A stretch of 64,000 bases of DNA from Verrucomicrobiota bacterium (GCA_026397915.1 JAPLTX010000047.1:234183-298182); one strand, 5' to 3'. Shown: positions 9,362 to 20,541, counted from the stretch's first letter. Notes: generated from the sequence alone by a model not told the origin. Translations and numbers: made by a program.

Positions 9362-9630
9362 AGGTCCTTCTCCAGATTGCCGGAGAACTTGCGCAGCTTG
9401 CCCTGCCTCCGTTGCTGCCGGAGTTCACGGTCGGTCCGTTCTGCAAATGTCTTGAGATCCGCGTCGCTTACGCCGTATTCACGCTGAGCGTAATCCACCG
9501 ACACCACCTCCACCGGCCGCAGCGCAACGATCTTGTTCTGCCAGATGATGCCAATGTCCTCCCCCGCGGCACACTGTTTCAGCCATTGGCTGAGATTCTG
9601 GCGGGCTTCTGTGATTGTCAGCGTCTTCAT
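9358..9630 (-). CDS. Phd/YefM-like antitoxin
   Basis: 90 residues. The N-terminus MKTLTITEARQNLSQWLKQC is the Phd/YefM fold signature (I-T-x-A-R-x-N-L), followed by a strand pair (IGIIWQNKIVALRPVEVV) and a charged, probably disordered C-terminal tail that would wrap the toxin. It is encoded just upstream of the toxin and overlaps it by ATGA. A dimer of this protein normally binds its own promoter and autoregulates the operon, which here would lie between 9630 and 9716. Confidence 0.8.
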   Translation of the reverse strand: MKTLTITEARQNLSQWLKQCAAGEDIGIIWQNKIVALRPVEVVSVDYAQREYGVSDADLKTFAERTDRELRQQRRQGKLRKFSGNLEKDL

Positions 9631-9760
9631 ATAGTCTATTTAACGCCCGGATAACGCCCTGTCAAGAACGACGGCGTGGCCCACCGTCACCGGGCGACAG
9701 TGTTCCACTGGAGAGTTGCGCGGCGAGGCAGGTTCGGTAATCCTTCAGCACGGAACAACC

Positions 9761-10534
9761 ATGAAACTTCATCACGCCATCATTCAGGCCATCCTCGCTC
9801 CATTCGGTCTGTGGAAAGGGAACTTGAAACTTGGCAGCCATAAGGTGACATCGCTTTGCGGGCTGCTGGGAGCGGCTGTGCTGAGCGGCGGCTGTATTGT
9901 GACAGCGCTTCCATATCACGGGCAGAAAGGGGAGCCGTATTCGTTGCTGAACCACTTTGTCAGCGAGATGGGATATGTCGGCGTGTCGAAGCTGGCGGAT
10001 GTGTTCAATGGCTGTCTGATCGTGGGCGGTCTGATTCTGGCGGTATTCATGTTTGGTCTCGGTCGGCATTTTCGAACAAGGTGGGGTTATGCGGCTGCTG
10101 CATTGGGTGTGGTGTCCGGCATTTCAGGCAGTTTTGCCGGCTGCATCCCGATGAATTACCTGGTGCCTCATCTCACGGCAGCTTATGGGTTTTTCTTCGG
10201 CGGACTGATCACGGTCGGACTGTTCAGTTTCATCATCGGTGGCGACAAAGGAAACAAACTGCCCCAATGGCTGGTGATTCCGGGTCTGTTTGCGTGCGCA
10301 AGCTTTGGCGCGTTCCTTGCGCTTCCGGTGATTACCGGCAAGAACTATATCGCGATATTCTTCTCGCCTCGGTTTGTGCGGCCGGACATCTGGGTGATTG
10401 CCGTTCTTGAATGGCTGGTGTTTCTGGCAACGATGGCGTGGATTGTCCTGGTATCTGCGTGTCTGGGAGCGCGTCGCTCAAATCAGACAGAACGCGGCGA
10501 GGTGGCTGATTCGCTTCCGGCGTCGCGTTTCTAG
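9761..10534 (+). CDS. DUF998-type integral membrane protein
   Basis: 257 residues from the ATG at 9761; an in-frame upstream start at 9716 would add a non-hydrophobic stretch and is less likely. Six to seven membrane helices are visible. The motif LLNHFVSEMGYVGVSK in the first extracytoplasmic loop and the later GISGSFAGCIPMNYLVPH match the DUF998 pattern (S-E-x-G followed by small-residue helices). Family function unknown. Plus-strand singleton between minus-strand genes. Confidence 0.7.
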   Translation: MKLHHAIIQAILAPFGLWKGNLKLGSHKVTSLCGLLGAAVLSGGCIVTALPYHGQKGEPYSLLNHFVSEMGYVGVSKLADVFNGCLIVGGLILAVFMFGLGRHFRTRWGYAAAALGVVSGISGSFAGCIPMNYLVPHLTAAYGFFFGGLITVGLFSFIIGGDKGNKLPQWLVIPGLFACASFGAFLALPVITGKNYIAIFFSPRFVRPDIWVIAVLEWLVFLATMAWIVLVSACLGARRSNQTERGEVADSLPASRF

Positions 10535-10544
10535 GAACGACGCG

Positions 10545-11861
10545 TCACAGCATCCACGGGCTGCGCATGGTGCGCGAGAGCATCTGTTGAGCGGAGGTGT
10601 CGTTGATGACGCTCTCGGTTTCTGGGTTCCAGCGAATCTTCCGGCCGAGCAGCATCGCGATGTTGCCCAAGTGACCGACGGTGATCGAGCGCTGCGCGAC
10701 CTCGATGTTCGAGATGGGCGTGCCGCGGCTCTTCACGCAATTGAGGAAGTTGTGGCGATGACCCTGCCTGTCCGCCAGGTTGCGCGTCATGCCGTTGTCG
10801 AACTGCAGCCGGAGCAGGCTTTTCGGCTCCGCGTCCACGCGGCTGCGATCCACGTGAACCCATCCCTTGTCGCCAAAGAAGCGGACGCCGTTCTTGAAAA
10901 CATCCTCGCTGGCCACCGTCATTGTCTGGCCACTGGCGAAGCGGCATTCGAAGCGATAGGAGATCGGCGTGTCCCACAAACCTTCCGTGGGAAACTTCCC
11001 GGTGCCTTCCACCTCGACCGGCCCGGTCTCTTCCGTGCCGAGGCCCCATTGTGCGATGTCAATGTGATGCGCGCCCCAGTCGGTGATCTGCCCGCCGGCG
11101 TAGTCGCTGATCCAGCGGAAGTTGAAATGGCAACGCTTCTCCGTGTAAGGCGCCCACGGCGCGGGGCCGAGCCACATCTCGTAATCAAACCCCTCCGGCA
11201 CCGGCATGACCGGCTCATCGCCCGTGGTTGGGCCGAAACCGATGCCCACCTCCGCGCGCTGCACCCGCCCGATGGCGCCGCTGCGGACCAGTTCGCAGGC
11301 AAAGCGGAAATGCGGCACCGACCGCTGCCAACTGCCCGTCTGCCACACCCGCCCGAACCGCTTCACCGCGTTCACCATCGCGCGGCCTTCGGCGACCGTC
11401 GGCGCCAGCGGTTTCTCGCCGTAGATGTCCTTGCCGGCGGTCGCGCCCATGATGGCGGGGATGGAATGCCAATGGTCCGGCACCGACAGGCAGAGCAGGT
11501 CAATGTCCTTGCGGGCGATCACCTCGCGGAAATCGCGATACTGCGCGCAGCCGGTGTCGCTGTAATAGCGGTTGACCTCCTCCGCGCCTGCCTTCAACCG
11601 CGCCGCGTCCACATCGCACACCGCCGTGATCTGGCAATCGTCCTCGTTGAGGAAACCTTTCAGGTTGCGCAACCCCATGCTGCCGATGCCGATGATGGCG
11701 AGCGTGAGCCGCTTGCTGGGCGCGGGCCGGGATTCGTTACCGAGCGCGGAGGCGGGGATCAACAACGGCGCGCCGCTAATGGCTGCCGTGGCCGCAGCCG
11801 CGCGCTTGAGCCAGAGCCGCCGGCTCATCGGGCGGGCCGCGTGTTTTGAATTGTTCATCAT
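10545..11861 (-). CDS. Tat-exported Gfo/Idh/MocA-family oxidoreductase
   Basis: 438 residues. A twin-arginine signal (SRRLWLKRAAAA, then a hydrophobic run to about residue 38) indicates folded export. The Rossmann segment LTLAIIGIGSMGLRNLKGF binds NAD(P), and GEKPLAPTVAEGRAMV holds the conserved E-K-P of Gfo/Idh/MocA enzymes; the C-terminal alpha/beta domain contains the GGGQITDWGAHHIDIAQ-like region (here AGGQITDWGAHHIDIA) of the secreted subgroup common in Planctomycetes and Verrucomicrobia. Probable sugar or sugar-acid oxidoreductase or glycosidase; substrate unknown. Confidence 0.85.
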   Translation of the reverse strand: MMNNSKHAARPMSRRLWLKRAAAATAAISGAPLLIPASALGNESRPAPSKRLTLAIIGIGSMGLRNLKGFLNEDDCQITAVCDVDAARLKAGAEEVNRYYSDTGCAQYRDFREVIARKDIDLLCLSVPDHWHSIPAIMGATAGKDIYGEKPLAPTVAEGRAMVNAVKRFGRVWQTGSWQRSVPHFRFACELVRSGAIGRVQRAEVGIGFGPTTGDEPVMPVPEGFDYEMWLGPAPWAPYTEKRCHFNFRWISDYAGGQITDWGAHHIDIAQWGLGTEETGPVEVEGTGKFPTEGLWDTPISYRFECRFASGQTMTVASEDVFKNGVRFFGDKGWVHVDRSRVDAEPKSLLRLQFDNGMTRNLADRQGHRHNFLNCVKSRGTPISNIEVAQRSITVGHLGNIAMLLGRKIRWNPETESVINDTSAQQMLSRTMRSPWML

Positions 11862-11865
11862 ATTG

Positions 11866-12219
11866 TCACATACCTCTTGATAGAAGTGAGCCGAGACGGC
11901 CGATAATCTGACCGGAAAGGCACTGGATGATTACGGCGTATCCGATGATAAGACCTGCCAGTGCTACGGCGCTTTTCTGGGGTGATCGGTTGATGTCGAG
12001 TCGTCGTCGGGCGATATGACCGCAAACTGCGGCGAGAGCGCCGCCAACCGGCTGAAGGACCAGTAGCATCATCAGCACATAGTCAGGCAGCGTGCTGTGT
12101 GTTTGGAGCATAGCCGTCATGAAGATTGGCCCGAGGAGTGACGGTCCGAGCAATGCTATCAAGGCACTGATCAGAGATGCTGTTGCAAGAGCGCTTCCTC
12201 TATTGTTTGTCTCATTCAT
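11866..12219 (-). CDS. small DUF4190-like membrane protein
   Basis: 117 residues from the ATG at 12219 (a TTG/ATG pair at 12243 would add eight residues). Three hydrophobic segments. The arrangement ASLISALIALLG, then GHIARRRLDINRSPQKSAVALAGLIIGY, matches DUF4190-like proteins, where a G-H-x-A-R/L loop links two helices. No functional assignment. It lies 4 nt upstream of the Tat oxidoreductase start and could be co-transcribed with it. Confidence 0.55.
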   Translation of the reverse strand: MNETNNRGSALATASLISALIALLGPSLLGPIFMTAMLQTHSTLPDYVLMMLLVLQPVGGALAAVCGHIARRRLDINRSPQKSAVALAGLIIGYAVIIQCLSGQIIGRLGSLLSRGM

Positions 12220-12402
12220 TTTGTTCTCTTGGTCCAACATCAATCTGAACGCCAGATTTGCACTTCTGCGCGCTGCTGAGAAGCGAATTATTGGTGGAAG
12301 CTTCCATGAAATTCATCCGTCTCTGTCGAGCAAGCGCCGCGTGCCCTGACTGTGCCGGCTGCATCGTTGACCGGTGCCCGCCCTTTGCCTACACTGCGCG
12401 CT

Positions 12403-13275
12403 ATGCGGATCTCCGCTGCAACCAAGAAACCCGCTCCAGGCTCCAAGCCGGTCAGGGGGATGCGCTCCCGGACCGCCGCCGTTCTCGCGGCAGTCAGGAA
12501 GCACGGCAGCACCAAGACCTACGACGAAATCGCTGCGATGTTGGGCACGACGCTGTATCGCATCGCTTCTTTGGCCGCGCGCTACGGCATCAAGAAGCCT
12601 TACGTGGCGGGCAAGCTGCGCGCGAAACAGCGCCTCCAGCACAGGCCCGACAACGCCACCATCCTCGCGACGATCAAGGCACACGCCACCACCAAGTCAC
12701 GAAGGGAGATTGCGGCGTTGCTGGGCGTGTCACTGTGTTGTATTTGCTATGTGATGCGCCGAGCCGGTTTCAAGAAGCCCCTCGTTCAAAGCAAGCGTCT
12801 CGCCACACTGGCCCATCAGCGAGAGATCGTCCTGGCCCATGGCTCGACGCACTCGTTGGTCGAGCTTGGCCGGATGCTGGGCGTGTGCAGACAACGCGCG
12901 TGGCAGATCTGCAACAGGTGGCGGGTCAAGCGGAAGAAATATGTCTATTCGAAGTTTGGCTGGATGAGCAGCCGCCAGCTCCGCAAGCTGGCCCGCCAAC
13001 CGGATAAATCGTTGGCCGCGATTGCTGCAGAAGCAGGAGCGACGGGAACGGCACTGGCGAAAGAACTGCACCGCCGCGGCATCGAGCCGTTCACCAAACG
13101 AGAGCGTAACGCAAGGCTGTTGAAGAAAGGGATGGGCTTCTGCAGTCTTTGCCGACGGGCCAAACCGTTCGATCAGTTCAGGCGCGGCGACAGCCGTTCA
13201 AGCCGTTTAGATAATCGTTGTTTGGAGTGTCGCAGGGTTTGCGCCGCACAGTGGCGAAAGCGAAGATTAAAATGA
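12403..13275 (+). CDS. four-fold HTH protein with C-terminal Cys4 zinc-ribbon
   Basis: 290 residues from the ATG at 12403, where basic residues begin. Four similar units of about 45-55 residues follow one another, each with a helix-turn-helix look: TYDEIAAMLGTTLYRIASLA, SRREIAALLGVSLCCICYVM, SLVELGRMLGVCRQRAWQIC and SLAAIAAEAGATGTALAKEL. The C-terminus has CSLC and CLEC separated by about 25 residues, a likely zinc ribbon, with a basic tail. I do not recognise a named family. The array resembles resolvase/Mor-like HTH repeats or the DNA-binding half of an HNH-type mobile protein without the nuclease. Singleton; role unknown, probably DNA binding. Confidence 0.6.
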   Translation: MRISAATKKPAPGSKPVRGMRSRTAAVLAAVRKHGSTKTYDEIAAMLGTTLYRIASLAARYGIKKPYVAGKLRAKQRLQHRPDNATILATIKAHATTKSRREIAALLGVSLCCICYVMRRAGFKKPLVQSKRLATLAHQREIVLAHGSTHSLVELGRMLGVCRQRAWQICNRWRVKRKKYVYSKFGWMSSRQLRKLARQPDKSLAAIAAEAGATGTALAKELHRRGIEPFTKRERNARLLKKGMGFCSLCRRAKPFDQFRRGDSRSSRLDNRCLECRRVCAAQWRKRRLK

Positions 13276-13348
13276 ACAGTGGCGCGGGGGCAGGGGAAGC
13301 AAATCGTTAGCTGGGCGGCGGAGCCGCAACTCAACAAGGCGGGGCGAA

Positions 13349-13633
13349 ATGAGTCGAGCCTCGGCGGCCCAAGGAGAGACCGCCGAGGCTCTGTTGGGTG
13401 ATGCGGGCATCACCGCCAGCGGCACCGGCGAAAGCGTCTGGGTCAGCGCCGACGGCGTCTGGCACTTCATGGCGGGCATCGAGACCCCCAGCGGCATGGT
13501 CACCGGCCAGCAACTCACCGACGCCACCGCCGGCACCAGCGCCGTCGCAACGCTCGACGCGCCGTATGACGACCCGGAGAAGGAAGCGTTGCGGCAAAAG
13601 CTCAACGAGCTGATTCTGGCGCAGCGCCGATGA
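13349..13633 (+). pseudogene. 3' remnant of a larger gene ending in KLNELILAQRR
   Basis: 94 codons open from 13349. The body (GESVWVSADGVWHFMAGIET) looks like part of a secreted or tail-fibre-like protein without its beginning. The end, RQKLNELILAQRR, is shared in type with the collagen-like protein at 49031-49378 and with a second fragment at 13792-13851 (MQAIANKLDELIGALRR). The supposed start lies in a perfect 10-bp-stem hairpin (about 13358-13388), so translation from here is doubtful. Likely a gene fragment next to a repeat cluster. Confidence 0.4.
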
Positions 13634-14056
13634 GAGAGTTGTAGTGTCGGGCGTCTCGCCCGAAGTGAAACCACAGATGGACACAGATGAACGCGGATGG
13701 GGTAATCTTCATCGGTGTGAATCTGTGTTCATCAGTGGCTTTTCTTAATGCGTCGTCAGCCGGAGAATGGTCCCGAAGCCGGACGCGAAAGAGCGAGATG
13801 CAAGCCATCGCCAACAAGCTCGATGAGTTGATCGGTGCGCTGCGCCGATGAGCGAGTTGTAGAGTCGGGCGTCTCGCCCGAAGGCCTTATAGTGTCGGGT
13901 CTCGCCCGACGGGACTTCTCTAATGCGAAACGGGATTCAAACCGCTGCGGTTGCTCGGCCGAGACGGCCGACCCTACAAACGCCGATGCTGTAGGCCGGG
14001 TCCCCGACCCGGCGAAATCATCATGAACAACCGCCACGTCGGGGACGTGGCCTACA
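13634..14056 (+). repeat. cluster of TGTAG-bordered palindromes and gene-end fragment
   Basis: No intact gene. At least six palindromes with a TGTAG (or TATAG) border lie here: 13638-13663, 13857-13881, 13887-13911, 13954-13978 (reverse), 13990-14014 and 14033-14056 (reverse). Three stem types occur (TCGGGCG, TCGGCCG, GGCCGGG, plus GGCCACG). 13668-13740 holds a different dispersed string built on ACCACAGATGGACACAGATG. 13792-13851 encodes a stray KLDELIGALRR end followed by TGA. The last 100 bases match, in the same order, the reverse complement of 48825-49026. Confidence 0.75.
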
Positions 14057-14308
14057 CCTCTTCTCGCCTCCGCGCCGTTTAAGGTGGAGCGCGACCTCCG
14101 GGCGCGCTATGCTGGGACTCAACAACAGCCACCGCGCCCGGAGGTCGCGGTCCAGCTATGCTTCTTTGCTTCCTTTTCCTCAACTCTTCACTCTTCACTT
14201 TGAACTCTTAACTTTCCCCTTTTCACTCTTCATTCTTCACTCGCCCCCGTGCTATCTTTCCCCCGTCATGCGCTTGGGAAAATCATCCGATGTGAAAGGG
14301 CGCGCGGC
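14057..14308. other. intergenic, repeat-derived and pyrimidine-rich
   Basis: 14087-14155 contains a further inverted pair (GGAGCGCGACCTCC against the complementary CCGGAGGTCGCG). 14160-14250 is an imperfect run of CTCTTCACTCTT / AACTCTTAACTTT units, the same string type as 55449-55530. No credible gene. Confidence 0.6.
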
Positions 14309-15247
14309 ATGAACCTCCTCTGCCGCCCACTGGTTCTGTTCTTGCTCCTCGCGTTGACTGGTTTGGATGCGATGGCGCAAGCTGACTGCGATGCTGCGGT
14401 CACGGTTTGGAAAGCCAAGGAACGAACCGATTTCCCACACAGCGTCAACGGCCACTCGGAGTGGAAGCCTGTCACGATTGAACTTCATTCAACCATGCAG
14501 TCAGGAACGGTTCGCGTCGAAGGAAAAAAATCACTCTGGGAACTGAAGACTTCTTTCCCTCCTGGCTTGGTGAAGGGAGTCCCTTGGCACATCTCTAGAA
14601 TACCAGTTGTTGGATTTATCGCCCCCGGAGGGGGCATTTGGGTGGGGCCTGAAAAAGACTTTTACATCGAGAGTTCGGCAGGCGTGGTCGGCGCACAGTA
14701 TCGTGGTGGGATATGCTGGTTTGAGAGCTTGGTTTACAAAAGGAGCCAAGCCAAGACAACCTTGGATGACTGCCTTAAGCTTTTTGAACGGCAGATAGAT
14801 GGAACTACACTCGATCTATTTAGTGGAGAGCAGGCAGTGACGCCAGAGGGAATACCCACAAGATGCGCGCGAACTCACATCACAAGTTTGTCCCCACACC
14901 TGGACTCGGAGATTCTTCTCAACATGCCGTGGGCACCCGACGCTCCACCCGGTGATGTTCATTTGACTGGCGTCCAAGTGACGGGAAACACGCTCCGATT
15001 GGATTTGAGGTCTAGGCGAGACGGTTTATTCATAGTGAAGGGAGCAATGCAGACTAAGGAGTCGTTGTCCTCCACCGGGATCGTGGTCCAGATCAGGGCC
15101 GCCAACCGGCCGTCGGAAATACTGACTATGAAGGTGCCATCCTCCAGCGGGCGGACGAGAGGGCAATATGTGGCAAGTGTATGGATTGATATTCCTTCCA
15201 AGACGGTCACTAAAGCTGAAGAGAACGGCAGATTTATGTGGCCATGA
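14309..15247 (+). CDS. secreted protein of unknown function
   Basis: 312 residues from the ATG at 14309, chosen because it starts a clear signal peptide (hydrophobic LLCRPLVLFLLLALTGLDAMA). The mature part has many beta-strand-like segments and no motif I recognise. Two short cysteine-containing stretches (GICWFESLVY and TRCARTHITS) could form a disulphide. The codon use is less GC-biased than in neighbours. Isolated between a repeat cluster and a truncated small reading frame, so it may be lineage-specific. Confidence 0.6.
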   Translation: MNLLCRPLVLFLLLALTGLDAMAQADCDAAVTVWKAKERTDFPHSVNGHSEWKPVTIELHSTMQSGTVRVEGKKSLWELKTSFPPGLVKGVPWHISRIPVVGFIAPGGGIWVGPEKDFYIESSAGVVGAQYRGGICWFESLVYKRSQAKTTLDDCLKLFERQIDGTTLDLFSGEQAVTPEGIPTRCARTHITSLSPHLDSEILLNMPWAPDAPPGDVHLTGVQVTGNTLRLDLRSRRDGLFIVKGAMQTKESLSSTGIVVQIRAANRPSEILTMKVPSSSGRTRGQYVASVWIDIPSKTVTKAEENGRFMWP

Positions 15248-15298
15248 CAATAAAGACAGAAACCGACGGCGAACCACTGGAAACTCCATCGCTCAACC

Positions 15299-15436
15299 AT
15301 GAACTCCACTCATTCTCTCCATCGAAGAATCAGCAGCCTGACACTGACCGCGGCCCTGGCCTTGTCGTGTCTCGCGCTCGCTGCTCTCGCGGCTAACGAC
15401 GCGGCGTATTCGACGAGTTGTCGTTGTTCTTCTTGA
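15299..15436 (+). CDS. short secreted peptide or truncated exported gene
   Basis: 45 codons: a basic N-terminus, a textbook hydrophobic signal segment (LTLTAALALSCLALAALAA), then only about 13 residues (NDAAYSTSCRCSS) and a stop. Either a tiny secreted peptide or, more likely, the surviving 5' end of a larger exported protein. No ribosome-binding site stands out. Confidence 0.3.
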   Translation: MNSTHSLHRRISSLTLTAALALSCLALAALAANDAAYSTSCRCSS

Positions 15437-15468
15437 GTCGGGGCGAAGTTCCGCTAGTGTGAGGGGTG

Positions 15469-16305
15469 ATGCTGAAATGCGACTTTCATATCCACGCGCG
15501 CGAGGATGCGCTGGATTGCTGCGACTACAGCGCGCAGGAGCTGGTCGAGAAGGCGGCGGCGCTGAAGTTCGATGTGCTGGCGTTCACGTTTCATGGACAG
15601 GTGCTGGACGATCCGGCGGTGACGGCGTTTGCGCGGGAGCGGGGGATACTGCTGATTCCCGGTTGCGAGGTGTTTGTGGAGCGGCGGGAGGTGTTGTGCC
15701 TGAACATCACGCAGGCCGAGGTGGACCGGATACGGACGTTTGCGGACTTGCGCGCGTGGAAGAGGGCCAAGGGCGAGGCGGGGCTGGTGATCGCGCCGCA
15801 TCCGTTTTATCCGGTGCCGCAGTGTTTGCAGCATAAGTTTTACGGCAACCTCGACCTGTGGGACGCGGTGGAATACTGCCACATGCATATCCGGGGGCTG
15901 AATTTCAATCTCAAGGCGGAGCGCGTGGCCCGGGAGCAGGGCCTGCCGCTCGTCGGCACCAGCGACGCGCACGAGTTGTTCATGTTCGGAACCAATCACA
16001 CGTTGGTGGACGCGGAGAAGGACATGCTGTCGGTGTTGGGCGCGTTCAAGGTCTTTGTTGTCATGGAGTTCTGGGACCGCCTGGCCCGCGTGTTCACTGC
16101 GCGGGGCCGGGCAAAGGCGCTGGCCCGACGGCAGGTGTTTGAGCGAGCGGATCGCGCGGCGAAGGAGAGGGAGACGCGCCACTCGTTGTCCTGTGGCTCA
16201 CTGAATTGTGCCCGCACTCACAGCAGAGGGGAGCAATTCCCTCTCCCTATTCGATGGGGAGAGGGTCAGGGTGAGGGGCCGCGGCGACTGAATAGTTACG
16301 GCTAA
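15469..16305 (+). CDS. PHP-domain phosphoesterase with repeat-derived C-terminus
   Basis: About 278 residues; a GTG 3 nt upstream is an alternative start. The N-terminus MLKCDFHIHAREDALDCCDY holds the H-x-H of PHP domains; GCEVFVERREVLCLN, APHPFYPV and GTSDAHELFMFG supply further metal ligands (Glu, His, Asp-x-His). Such proteins hydrolyse phosphate monoesters or diesters using two or three metal ions; substrate unknown. The homologous part ends near residue 225-235. The last roughly 40 residues are translated from a dispersed repeat (16194-16305), which also provides the stop, so the native C-terminus has been replaced or extended. Confidence 0.75.
   Translation: MLKCDFHIHAREDALDCCDYSAQELVEKAAALKFDVLAFTFHGQVLDDPAVTAFARERGILLIPGCEVFVERREVLCLNITQAEVDRIRTFADLRAWKRAKGEAGLVIAPHPFYPVPQCLQHKFYGNLDLWDAVEYCHMHIRGLNFNLKAERVAREQGLPLVGTSDAHELFMFGTNHTLVDAEKDMLSVLGAFKVFVVMEFWDRLARVFTARGRAKALARRQVFERADRAAKERETRHSLSCGSLNCARTHSRGEQFPLPIRWGEGQGEGPRRLNSYG
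16194..16305 (+). repeat. MITE-like dispersed repeat in the tail of the PHP gene
   Basis: Starts GGCTCACTGAATTGTGC, contains a GGGGAGAGGGTCAGGGTG core with an inverted CTCTCCCTATTCGATGGGGAGAG-type stem, and ends GTTACGGCTAAG. The reverse complement of 29440-29577 carries the same elements in the same order over about 105 bases; 29580-29660 shares its right part. Confidence 0.65.
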
Positions 16306-16387
16306 GAAGAAAGGCCGCTGTTGACGCGGCCTGCAAGGTAGAGGTTGACCGGCGGCCGGCTGGCCATAGAATGCGGATCATCCGAAT

Positions 16388-18607
<2,220 letters not shown>

Positions 18608-18632
18608 TGAGTAACGAGTGATCGGAGGCGTG

Positions 18633-20039
18633 ATGGCCCGTAAATCGCAGAGCACGGTAGCAACACTGGCGGGAATTGCTTTGCTGGCGATGTTGTCTGC
18701 AAGTCAGGCGTCTATTCCACGCTTGCGGACGGTCTATACGCCGGTGGATGGCGGGGTGGCCTGCCCGAAGCTCTCCGTGACGCAGGAGTCGTGGTATGAC
18801 CCGGAGGTGGAGTTCCTGGAGATCGGGGTGTCGGTGAACGGGCAGAAGCATTGGAAGATGGTGGGGCCGGACCTCAACGGCGTCTATGGCGGGCTGCAAG
18901 GCATCGGCGGCTTGGAGGCGATCATCAAGCAGAGCGACGGGACGGTGACGCCGCTGATCAACGATGCCTTCGGCAACGTGGTGGCCAGCGTGACCAACAG
19001 CACGAGCGTGGTCTGGAACTCGACGCGCGTGGGCGGCTACGGGCCGTTGCCGGGCAGCAGCGCGCAATGGCTCTCGACGAACACGACGCTGGCGACGGCC
19101 ACGGTGTGGCGGAGCAAACGGATGGACCCAACCGGCTACGTGAACATGGGTGCGCGCTACTACGATCCGGTCGGCGGCCGGTTTCTGTCGCCCGATCCGC
19201 TGGGCCACGAAGCGAGCATGGACCTCTACTCCTACGCCAACGGCGATCCGATCAACGAGTGTGATCCGGACGGGCGGTTTGGAAAGAACGCTACATCAAG
19301 CCGGCTGGACGATCCGTTCTCGCAGGGGATGATTCAGAGCTATAACCAAGAGCGGGAAGCACAGATCAATCAGGAGGTGCAGTGGAAGGATTCGGACATT
19401 CAGTGGAAAGAGCCGGAAGGACCGAACTATTACGTGAGTCCAGCGGAACGGGCAATGAGCGTCTTCTTCCACGCAGTTCCTGGGACGATGCAGTTGTTGA
19501 GCGCGATGGAGTCCGTCTCCGGCCAGAACCCGCTGACGCTGGAGCCGGTGGATCGGCGCGAAGCGGCGCTGGGCATGATGTTGTCCATGACGCCGCTGGG
19601 TGGCGTGGGCGGAGGAGTGGGACGTGGTGGGGTGAGCGCGCTCTCAAGAAGTGCGGCGCGGATGGAGATGGGAGCGTTGGCAAGAGCGCCAGTGGTTGCC
19701 GCAAGGAGAGAAGTCGTCGTGGTTGGTGAAGGAGTGAAACGTGTCAATGAGATGGCAAGACGCCTGAGAGTTGAGGGGTTTGGTGTCCGAACTTACACAG
19801 CACCAAACATGAAGCGGGAAGTGAACCCAAACGCTTACGGCAGCCCCAAGTCTTTGGACGCCAATTGGCACTGGATTGACTACTGGGCGAGGAAGAAACA
19901 GGTGGATGTCATAGACATCGGCCTACAACCCGGAAGATCGTCGCCAAGCCCCTATTATCGGATAGAGTCCCGCAACTTGCTGCGGTGGGAAGAGAGTGGG
20001 CAAATACAACCAGTCATACGGATTGATCCGGGCTTTTAA
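18633..20039 (+). CDS. miniature RHS protein with C-terminal toxin-like domain
   Basis: 468 residues from the ATG at 18633 (GGAGGC upstream). A signal peptide (about 1-27) is followed by only a short RHS/YD-like stretch, then the RHS-associated core: GYVNMGARYYDPVGGRFLSP, then DPLGHEASMDLYSYANGDP (residues about 170-210). Full RHS toxins have thousands of residues before this core. After it comes a variable region, and the last about 95 residues (from VEGFGVRTYTAPNMKREV, through DANWHWIDYWARKKQVDVID) look like a compact enzyme domain, possibly nuclease-like; I cannot name it. The gene after it starts one base beyond the stop, as expected for an immunity protein. Confidence 0.75.
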   Translation: MARKSQSTVATLAGIALLAMLSASQASIPRLRTVYTPVDGGVACPKLSVTQESWYDPEVEFLEIGVSVNGQKHWKMVGPDLNGVYGGLQGIGGLEAIIKQSDGTVTPLINDAFGNVVASVTNSTSVVWNSTRVGGYGPLPGSSAQWLSTNTTLATATVWRSKRMDPTGYVNMGARYYDPVGGRFLSPDPLGHEASMDLYSYANGDPINECDPDGRFGKNATSSRLDDPFSQGMIQSYNQEREAQINQEVQWKDSDIQWKEPEGPNYYVSPAERAMSVFFHAVPGTMQLLSAMESVSGQNPLTLEPVDRREAALGMMLSMTPLGGVGGGVGRGGVSALSRSAARMEMGALARAPVVAARREVVVVGEGVKRVNEMARRLRVEGFGVRTYTAPNMKREVNPNAYGSPKSLDANWHWIDYWARKKQVDVIDIGLQPGRSSPSPYYRIESRNLLRWEESGQIQPVIRIDPGF

Positions 20040-20040
20040 T

Positions 20041-20478
20041 ATGAATGATATGCCTCAACTCCGCTGGTCCGACGCTTGGCTTCTAGCCGCGATCTACCAT
20101 TGCTCGAAACAAGAACCGGCAAACTTGGTGGAAATCTTGGCAACAGCAGATTTTATAAATCATGCCATCCCCAATGTGGAAGAGCTGCAAAGTGGCTTAT
20201 TTCGACTGGAGAAGGCCGGCCTGATCACCGCGGCAGGGACACCGCTCAGTTTTCAATGCAGCCCAGAGGCTCTTGCGAAGATCAAGTTGCTATTGAAGAA
20301 GTCCAAGACTCTGTTCCAGATCTGGGAAGGACTCGAGAATAATTTGGAGGTTACCCGATGGGTGCCTGGTGAGCCACTGCCCCATCCAGCGAATGCGTAT
20401 AGCTACCCCGGATTGTCTGCTGAAATCTACCGAGAAGCTGTTGACGATTACTTGAAAAGGATGCGCTCTCGGCGATAA
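20041..20478 (+). CDS. putative immunity protein for the upstream RHS toxin
   Basis: 145 residues, no signal peptide, predicted mostly helical (PQLRWSDAWLLAAIYHCS at the start). The middle (EELQSGLFRLEKAGLITAAG) resembles a winged-helix strand-helix pattern. No homologue recognised. Its ATG is one nucleotide after the RHS stop, which strongly suggests translational coupling. Small size, cytoplasmic location and position argue for immunity; function inferred from context only. Confidence 0.55.
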   Translation: MNDMPQLRWSDAWLLAAIYHCSKQEPANLVEILATADFINHAIPNVEELQSGLFRLEKAGLITAAGTPLSFQCSPEALAKIKLLLKKSKTLFQIWEGLENNLEVTRWVPGEPLPHPANAYSYPGLSAEIYREAVDDYLKRMRSRR

Positions 20479-20541
20479 CGGCACCGGGGATACATCTTTG
20501 TATTCACCAATTACGACTGAGAAACGAGCGTGAGAAAAGCG

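Noticed and set aside
7574..9487. Long plus-strand open frame over the GH50-like gene and toxin
   Set aside because: Spans several well-supported minus-strand genes; arginine-rich shadow composition.
13634..14056. CRISPR array
   Set aside because: Repeats are palindromes of different stem types with irregular spacing and no uniform spacers; no cas genes nearby.
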